From NCBI GenBank assembly GCA_963824275.1, contig CAWGOT010000006.1, positions 124,001 through 188,000 on the forward strand: 64,000 nucleotides of DNA, written 5' to 3'. The translations under genes and the position numbers were made by a program. The notes under the pieces were generated by a model. It worked only from the letters and a program-made list of their open reading frames with translations, did not search any database and was not told where the DNA came from. Shown piece after piece: positions 58,013 to 64,000 of the stretch. The stretch is from JANXQG01 sp963824275 (GTDB lineage Bacteria > Planctomycetota > Planctomycetia > Pirellulales > Thermoguttaceae). Within the stretch, counting starts at the first letter, position 1. Each line of letters begins with the position of its first letter.

Positions 58013-60143
58013 TCAAATGCCGGTCACTGTCGCGCCGTCCGATTGCCCCTCGATCTTATCGCTTTCGGAACCCGCGGGGCGAGCCAGGAACCAATCGCGA
58101 TTGGGACCGCCTTCCAGGGTGTCGAACGCACGGCCGCGATGCACGTGGGCCGGCGTCAGCAGGGTCTTGAGGCGGGCTACACGGTCGGGATAATCGACGT
58201 CCGGCGCGGCCCACTGCTTCAAAATGGCTCGCAACGCCCCCAGGTCCGCGTCATAATCGGTCCAGCCGGCAACGAGGATGTCGCCGCGAGGGCCGGCCTT
58301 GAGGTGGCGCGGCCCCGGCCGCCGATCAACACGTTGCGCCCGGTCCCGCCCTCGATCACGTTGTCGCCCTCGCCGCCCACGACGATGGCCGGGCCGCCGC
58401 CGGTGTGAACGAAGTTGTTGCCGTCGCCGCAATACAGCAGGGCCGGCAAGGTGACCCGCTCTTCGATCTGGATATTGTCGTCGCCCCCCTGGCCGTAGAC
58501 CTCGATGCGACTGAGCCGCGCGGTGCGGAACTTCGAGCGGCGGGCGGTCACGTTGCCCGGCGCTGTGAATGCGGACGACCGTCCATTCCTCCTCCTGCGA
58601 AATGTGGATCTGGTCGGCCCGCGGCGTCCCGCCCACGACCAGCGCCCAGCGGCCGGGGCGATCGGCGTCGGGCTGCGTATAAGACGCGTCGATTGCCGCG
58701 CGGGCCTCGGCCTGGAAGCAATCGGCCATGCTCGCGGCTGCCGCATCGGCGGGGCAGAGCGCCGGCAGTCCATAGCGGTCCTCCAGCGTCTTGAGGATCG
58801 AGAGCGTATCATACGCGCGTATGCTGCACGCCTCCCCGCCAGCAGTACGGCGAGAGGACGAGGGCCGGCACGCGACAGCCCGGGCCGAACTTGTCGCGCT
58901 TCGGCGGAGGGACATGGTCCCAGCGTCCGCCGCTGTCGGCGTAAAGAACAAGGATCGCGGTCCGCGGCCAGAAAGGGCTGTTCTGGACGGCATGCACGAT
59001 GTCGGCCGCGTGCTGCTGGCCCGCCAGCAGGCCGGCGCAGCCCGGGCATTCATTCAGCGCGCCGATGGGCTTGATAAAGCAGACCGCCGGCAGCTTGCCC
59101 TCCGCAAGGTCGAGGTAGAACTGCGATTCGTCCTGGAGGTGTGCCGTGGGGCCGGTGGTTTTTGGGTTGAGGGTCGTGCCGCCCTCCTGGAAGGGCGCAT
59201 AGCGGGCGTAGTAGGCCAGCGGCTGCCGATCAAACTGGAACGTCTTGTCGGCCTTGCCGGCCAAGGCATCGGCCCAGCCGCCGGAATACCAGCGCCATGC
59301 GACCCCCGCTTCGTCCAGGCGCTCGCCGATCGTGGGCGTATAGCCAGCGAGTTTCGGATCGACATTGTTGATGGCCCTCAGCAGTTCATCCGCGGGCGCC
59401 GGCGGGTGCGGGGCCACGGCGGAATAGGTTGCATTGACGGCGAAGTTGCCGTCACCCGCAGGCGGGTACCCGGTCAGGCAGCCGTCGTTGAGTGTCTTGC
59501 CGCCGGGCCCGGAACTGAACGACGACTGGAACTCTTTTCGCGCCGGCATTGGCTGGTTCCAGCGCGGGGCTTGCGCGGCGACGAGATAGTGCTGGTTCAG
59601 GAATGGACCGCCGAAGGCCGCTTGGAAGAAGTGGTCGCAGAGCACGTACTGCTGGGCCAGCTTGCCCTCCGGGAGCAGCCTAGCATCGTAGTAACTCATC
59701 ACGAGGGCCGGATTGTCGCTCCAGGCGACGAATTTGTCCATGGTGCCATTGCTCGGCTCGACGAGGCCGTCGTCGATCTGCAACTGTTGGGCGTAGAATC
59801 GCGGCGCCAGTGCCGTCGTCCGCGTGGTGCTATCGACAAACTGGGACAGGTCGAACGGCCTGGCGGGTAGCCCTGGGGCGACGTTGGGATCGGCGGACAA
59901 TTCGGGAAGCGTTGCCAGGGGCCGGCCGGAGCGGTCCACCTGCGCGGCGACTGGTCCGGCGTTGGCCAGCCCTTCGGCATTCGGAAAACTGCCATACAGG
60001 CCGTCGAAACTCCAGCCTTCCTGGCAGATCACGATCCAATGGTCGATCTTCGCGATGCGAGGATCGACGTCCTTGGCGAGGCAAGGTGCAACGGGGAGCA
60101 AGGTAGCCGTGAATAATGCAAGGGAGAAATAAGCGAGTTTCAT
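58013..60143 (-). CDS. Phosphoesterase (phospholipase C family) with RTX-like tail
   Basis: The protein has a signal peptide (MKLAYFSLALFTATLLPVAPCLA). The phosphoesterase domain shows IDHWIVICQEGWSFDGLYGSF and ILVLYADSGGRWDHVPPP of the acid phosphatase/phospholipase C family. The C-terminal part has Gly/Asp-rich repeats (GQGGDDNIQI, GGEGDNVIEGGTGRNVLIGG) like RTX calcium-binding nonapeptides. Frame changes lie near 58810, 58555 and 58300. The start overlaps the stop of the GT2 gene (ATGA), so the two are an operon. Confidence 0.75.
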
Positions 60144-61144
60144 GGCGAAGGACCTTCTTTGCTTTCTTCAGGGTCGTTTTTCTCCTTCGCTTTGTCCTGC
60201 TCCCGCAGTTCGAGACGCCGCAAGCGGTAGGAAATATCCTCGCTGATCGCGCGATGCGAGTTGACCAGATCGGCGACGATTCCGGTCAGGATCATCTGAA
60301 AGCCGGCCAGCAGCAAGATTGCCGCCAGGATCAGCGATTGCACGTGCAGATCGCGGGTGGCCGGATCGAAGAGATAGAAATAGAGGAACCGCAGCCCAAG
60401 CAGGAAGCCGAGGGCACCGGCGGCGAGGCCGGCAAGCGAGAAAATGGTCAAGGCCCGATAGGAGGCGTAGGTGCGGATCATGATGCCCAACGATCGCGCC
60501 ACGAAGACGCCGAGATTGGAAAAGAGCCGCGATTCGCGGAGCGGCTCGTTGGTGCGGATGGGCACGATCTCGGTGACGATCCGCCGCCTGCCGGCCTGGA
60601 TCACGTGGTCCACCGTGTGATCGAAATCGGTGGAATGCACCAGCCGCATGGCCGCCTCCCGGCTGTAGGCGCGGAACCCGCTGGCCACGTCGGGGACTTC
60701 CATGCCCGCAAGCCGGCTGACCACGCGGCTGCCGAGGACTTGCAGCCGCCGCTTGAGCGGCGAAAAGCTGGCGACCGATTGCACGCGACGATCGCCGATG
60801 ACGATGTCCGCACGGCCGGCGAGGATCGGCTCGACGAGCGCGGGGATGTCGCGGCCGTCGTATTGATGGTCGCCGTCGGTATTGACGATCACGTCCGCGC
60901 CGAGCATCAGGCAGCGATCGATGCCGGCGGCGAAGGCCTGACCGAGGCCGCGATTGCCCGTGAAGCGGAGGACGTGGTCGGCGCCATTCTTGCGGGCCAC
61001 TTCGGCCGTGCGGTCGGTCGAGCCGTCGTCGATCACCAGCACCTCGACGCGCTCGATCCCGGCAATCGACCGCGGAATGGCGCGGAGCGTGGCCGGCAGC
61101 GTTGCCTCCTCGTTCAAACAGGGAATTTGGACCATCAACTTCAT
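60140..61144 (-). CDS. Family 2 glycosyltransferase with two membrane helices
   Basis: The GT-A domain shows MVQIPCLNEEATLPATLR, LVIDDGSTDRTAEVA, GLGQAFAAGI and NTDGDHQY. Two C-terminal helices (ALTIFSLAGLAAGALGFLLG and LILAAILLLAGFQMI) suggest a polyprenyl-phosphate sugar transferase (DPM1-like). Length is 334 residues from ATG 61144 and the frame is intact. Confidence 0.9.
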   Translation of the reverse strand: MKLMVQIPCLNEEATLPATLRAIPRSIAGIERVEVLVIDDGSTDRTAEVARKNGADHVLRFTGNRGLGQAFAAGIDRCLMLGADVIVNTDGDHQYDGRDIPALVEPILAGRADIVIGDRRVQSVASFSPLKRRLQVLGSRVVSRLAGMEVPDVASGFRAYSREAAMRLVHSTDFDHTVDHVIQAGRRRIVTEIVPIRTNEPLRESRLFSNLGVFVARSLGIMIRTYASYRALTIFSLAGLAAGALGFLLGLRFLYFYLFDPATRDLHVQSLILAAILLLAGFQMILTGIVADLVNSHRAISEDISYRLRRLELREQDKAKEKNDPEESKEGPSP

Positions 61145-61433
61145 CCACAACGATCATACTTGCAAGCTGGCCGGGCGGCAAGTAGCGGTGGTATCGACCG
61201 TATCGAAGCGACGCGCCCGCCGGAGCCAAAATCCGGCTTTTAGGCGGCGTTTTTTACCGCCCTAGCGCTGAAAACAACCTAGGTTTTCATTGCGGAGGCG
61301 TCGTTCTCGTCATTGCCCCCGCGGCTCTCGTCAAAATTCATTTCGCAACTTTGGTCCCGGCCCTCGTTCCGCGACACGGTCGTGGGACTGCACCGGCAGA
61401 TTCGTCTTTCACCCCTTTTTCCAGGAGCATAGC

Positions 61434-62337
61434 ATGAAGAAGCTAGCGATCGTGGCGTTCGCGTTTCAGGTTGTCGTCGGTTTCGCCCTCGCGGCGCAGG
61501 CCAGCGGTCCTGCCCATCCGCAGGCCAACGGCTCTGCCCATCCGCAGGCCCAACAGAATCAGCACCCGATTCGGCACGACCTGCACGACCTCAAGAAGGA
61601 CCACCGCGACATCCACCAGGACAAGCAGGCCCTGCACAACGCCCAAAAGGACCTGCACCAGGATCGCCAGGACGTGCATGCCGACTGGAGCAAGCTGAAG
61701 AGCGATCTCGCTTCGGGCAATACGGCCCAAGCCAAGCAGGACCTCTCGCAACTGCATCACGACGAGCAGGATGTCCGCGCGGACCGCCAGGACGAGCATG
61801 CCGATTTGCGGCACCTGGAGCATGCCGACCGCGACCTCGCGGGATCGACACGATCTGAACCGCGACCTCGGCAAGCTTGCCAAGAGTCCCAGCGGCTCGA
61901 ACAGCAACGGCCAGCAGGGCAAGCCGGGTTCGTCAACCAGCGGGCAAGCCTCGACCAGCGGCAGCCAAGGCTCATCCGGCAGCGGACAGGCCTCGTCCGG
62001 CGGCAGCGAAGGCTCATCCGGCAGCGGCGAAGGGTCGTCCGGCAGCGGAGAAGGTTCTTCGGCCCAGCAGGACTTCAAGAATCTGGTCAGCGAAGGCCAG
62101 ACGTTGCGAAACGACGACCGGCAATTGCGCAGCGATCGGCAGGAAGTGCAGGCCGATCGGCAAAAGATCCGCGCCGACATCGCGTCGGGCAACACCAGTG
62201 CGTTGCAGCAAGACCTGCAGACGTTCCAGCAAGACCGGCAGACGACGGGCGCCGAGCGGACCCAGGTCCAGTCCGACCGCCAGCAGTTTAACGCCGACCG
62301 CCACGAGCTTCGCGAGGATCTTTCCGGCGGAGAGTAA
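61434..62337 (+). CDS. Secreted coiled-coil protein with Ser/Gly linker (one frame break)
   Basis: A signal peptide (MKKLAIVAFAFQVVVGFALA) is followed by a His/Asp/Arg/Gln-rich coiled coil with repeats such as LHQDRQDVHAD and DLASGNTAQAKQDL. After a frame shift near 61845, a SSGSGEGSSGSGEGSS linker leads to a second coiled coil with DIASGNTSALQQDL, which repeats the first. No family is recognised. ATG 61434 follows CAGGAGC. Probably periplasmic or surface. Confidence 0.65.
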
Positions 62338-62493
62338 CAGAACCTGCCATTCACGGCTTCGGCCGCGCTCTGAGATGGTGCGGTGAATTCCTGGCCCCGA
62401 AACGCATGCTATCCCGAATCGGAATAGCGCGCGTTGTCGGGGCTGCGTGCATTCGCTGACCTCTTTATACTTCGCGCGGTTGAAACTAATACC

Positions 62494-62547
62494 AGCCCGA
62501 CGCGCAAGCGAGGATGCTAACCCGTCACCTCGCTTGCGCTTCGGGCT
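62494..62547. repeat. 54-bp hairpin repeat
   Basis: Arms AGCCCGACGCGCAAGCGAGG (62494-62513) and CCTCGCTTGCGCTTCGGGCT (62528-62547) match with one mismatch around a 14-base loop. The right arm shares its GAAGCG/AGCGAGG core with the tandem repeat at 39855. Confidence 0.8.
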
Positions 62548-62730
62548 CGTTTCCCACGCACGACTCTCCGCCTGCAATTTGCCTTTGAACCAGACCCTGG
62601 TCGGGCACGACAGCATTCTTGCGGCTAAACGCTTGTCATTACTGCGTGGGGGTGCGGATAAGCAAGAAACCACCTTGCATGGCCGCCTTCGGCCGCACCA
62701 CTCGATCTCCACCACCCTGAACTCCCAGAG

Positions 62731-62758
62731 TGTTAGCGTACTGTTAGGGCACTGTTAG
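62731..62758 (+). promoter_or_regulatory. Pho-box-like array (11-bp period)
   Basis: TGTTAG occurs at 62731, 62742 and 62753, exactly 11 bases apart, with a degraded fourth unit at 62764. Tandem 11-bp units are the hallmark of PhoB/PhoP binding sites. It lies about 110 bases upstream of the PstS-like gene. Confidence 0.5.
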
Positions 62759-62866
62759 CATTCCGCTAATGGTGTGGTCAGCCCCTAGTCGCATTTTTGT
62801 TTCTGCGATAGGTTGGAGGTTGCGGTTGATTCGCGGAGCTTCTACCTACTTGGCAAGGAAATGTCT

Positions 62867-63948
62867 ATGACCACCATCCGATCGTCTCTCTTGATCCTCT
62901 CGGTAACATTACTGTGCAGCGAAGTTGGTTGCTCGCCTGGCGCGGGCGACGACGGGAAGGGCTCAGGCGACACGAGCGCCCCGACGATGCGCATGGCCTC
63001 CTTGCAGAACAAGGCCGGCAAGTTCGTCAAGCCGACGATTGCCTCGGGTCAGAAGGCATTGGAGGGAGCCAAGCTGCCGGACGACCTGATTGCCTGGGCT
63101 TCCGATCCTGACGGCGACGGGTCGTATCCGATTGTTACGTACACGTGGATCATCGCTTACAAGAAGTATGCCGACGCGAAGAAGGGCAACGCCTTGAAAA
63201 ACGTCTTGACCTATTGTCTCAGCGATGGTCAGAAAGAAAGCGCCGAGTTGGGCTACATACCGCTGCCGGCGAAAGTCACGGACAAGGTGAAAGCCGCCCT
63301 CGCCAACATTGTCGTCGACGGCGACGCCAAGGGCAACGTCATGCTGCAAGGCGCCGCGCAAGCTTCCCGGCGCCGTTATACGCCAAGTGGTTCAAGACGT
63401 ACAATGCTGCCCATCCGGAAGCGCAGATCGACTATCAATCGGTCGGCAGCGGGTCGGGCGTGAAGGCGATCATCGACAAGACCGTCGACTTTGGCGCCAG
63501 TGATGCCGCCATGACTCCCGACGAGATCGCCAAAGTGGATCTCGGTGTCCAGCTTCTGCCCATGACGGCGGGGAGCATCGTGCTGGCGTACAATCTCGAG
63601 GGTGTTGAAGACCTCAAGCTGACGCGCGAGGCCTACGTCGGGATTTTTCTCGGCACCGTCAAGAAGTGGAACGACAAGCTGATCGCCGACGCGAATCCGG
63701 GCGCGAAGCTGCCCGATCGAGAGATTAACGTCGTCGTCCGCGCGGATGGCAGCGGCACCACGTATGTCTTCACCAAGCACCTCAGCGCGATCAGCGAGGA
63801 CTTTGCCAAGAGCCCGGGCGTGAACAAGCAGCCAAACTGGCCCGTGGGCACGAAGGCCAAGGGCAACGAAGGCGTGGCGGCCTCGATCATGGGGACCCCC
63901 GGATCGATCGGCTATCTCGAATACGGCTACGTGAACAACGCGAAGTAG
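62867..63948 (+). CDS. pstS: Phosphate-binding PstS-like lipoprotein with swapped halves
   Basis: A lipoprotein signal (MTTIRSSLLILSVTLLCSEVGC) leads to the half that normally ends PstS: LQNKAGKFVKPTIASGQKAL, YPIVTYTWIIAYKKY and LPAKVTDKVKAALANI. A short link (VVDGDAKGN, VMLQGA) follows. The half that normally begins PstS comes next: ASFPAPLYAKWFKTYN, SVGSGSGVKAIIDK, GSGTTYVFTKHLS, ending GYLEYGYVNNAK. The order is a circular permutation. One frameshift lies near 63360 at the junction. Start ATG 62867 has AAGGAA six bases upstream. The ABC permease genes are probably next. Confidence 0.8.
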
Positions 63949-63956
63949 ACAGATCC

Positions 63957-64000
63957 ATGAAATCTTGTCGCAGCATGGCAAGCAACTTGATGCCACGTCG
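63957..64000 (+). CDS. Possible start of next gene (partial)
   Basis: An ATG at 63957, eight bases after the PstS-like stop, opens a frame MKSCRSMASNLMPR that runs off the window. By context it could be pstC; the sequence is too short to tell. Confidence 0.35.
   Translation, partial: MKSCRSMASNLMPR

Larger units (their letters stand above)
62338..62866. other. Intergenic region with a hairpin repeat and Pho-box-like array
   Basis: This 529-bp gap holds the hairpin repeat at 62494-62547 and an 11-bp-period TGTTAG array at 62731-62758 ahead of the PstS gene. I see no gene in it. Confidence 0.5.

Noticed and set aside
1..64000. tRNA or rRNA genes
   Set aside because: No cloverleaf-like or ribosomal sequence was recognised by eye; a covariance-model scan would be needed to be sure.

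Overview
The window looks like part of a Planctomycetes chromosome (Pirellulales or a close relative), probably from a metagenome or noisy-read assembly. The inference rests on GC-rich coding, a long KdpC, a TPR/O-GlcNAc-transferase-like protein, twin-arginine Gfo/Idh and DUF362 proteins, a PEP-CTERM protease, proline-rich outer-membrane proteins and several families of short palindromic repeats between genes. No rRNA or tRNA gene was seen. Many genes carry one-base frameshifts, most often +1 in kdpA, kdpB and the yhaN-like gene. I read most of these as sequence errors, but two breaks in the yhaO-like gene come from inserted repeats.

Layout. 1-5.9 kb: potassium uptake operon (two small membrane proteins, kdpF, kdpA, kdpB, a nested palindrome, kdpC). 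5.9-7.4 kb: a NhaD-type antiporter on the opposite strand. 7.6-20.3 kb: envelope and metal-efflux block with a jelly-roll-like secreted protein, HlyD adaptor, CusA/CzcA pump, SAM hydrolase (opposite strand), a second HlyD adaptor, a Cys-rich secreted protein, a TolC-type lipoprotein and an outer-membrane beta-barrel. Three sigma-54 type promoters (two strong, one weak) lie 80-105 bp ahead of the jelly-roll, first HlyD and Cys-rich genes. 20.4-32.7 kb: HU protein, glycine-zipper lipoprotein, TPR/OGT protein, an NlpC/P60-like anchored protein, an AAA ATPase, beta-carbonic anhydrase and a YhaO/YhaN (SbcD/SbcC-like) pair.

32.8-37.6 kb is an accessory patch: an orphan DNA-binding-like protein, an antitoxin, a PIN toxin stub, an OLD-like ATPase overlapping a DUF4276 protein with TOPRIM-like motifs (a candidate defence pair), a PEP-CTERM trypsin-like protease with an altered catalytic Asp, and a SUKH/SMI1 protein flanked by 39-bp inverted repeats. 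37.7-43.5 kb: zinc-ribbon protein coupled to pncB, small hypotheticals and a broken Gfo/Idh oxidoreductase. 43.5-48.2 kb: a phosphotransferase - rhomboid protease - SPFH protein operon.

48.4-57.5 kb: DUF362 protein, SDR, a secreted protein coupled to a radical SAM/SPASM enzyme, and a large secreted beta-propeller gene split by an IS630 element whose precise removal restores the reading frame; then a Bcp peroxiredoxin. 57.5-64 kb: a 4-TM protein, a glycosyltransferase-2/phosphoesterase pair, a secreted coiled-coil protein and, behind an 11-bp-period Pho-box-like array, a PstS phosphate-binding lipoprotein whose two halves are in swapped (circularly permuted) order. The permuted PstS, the dispersed CCATGTACCCATGG palindrome family, the ATPase-DUF4276 pair and the radical SAM pair are the most promising leads.
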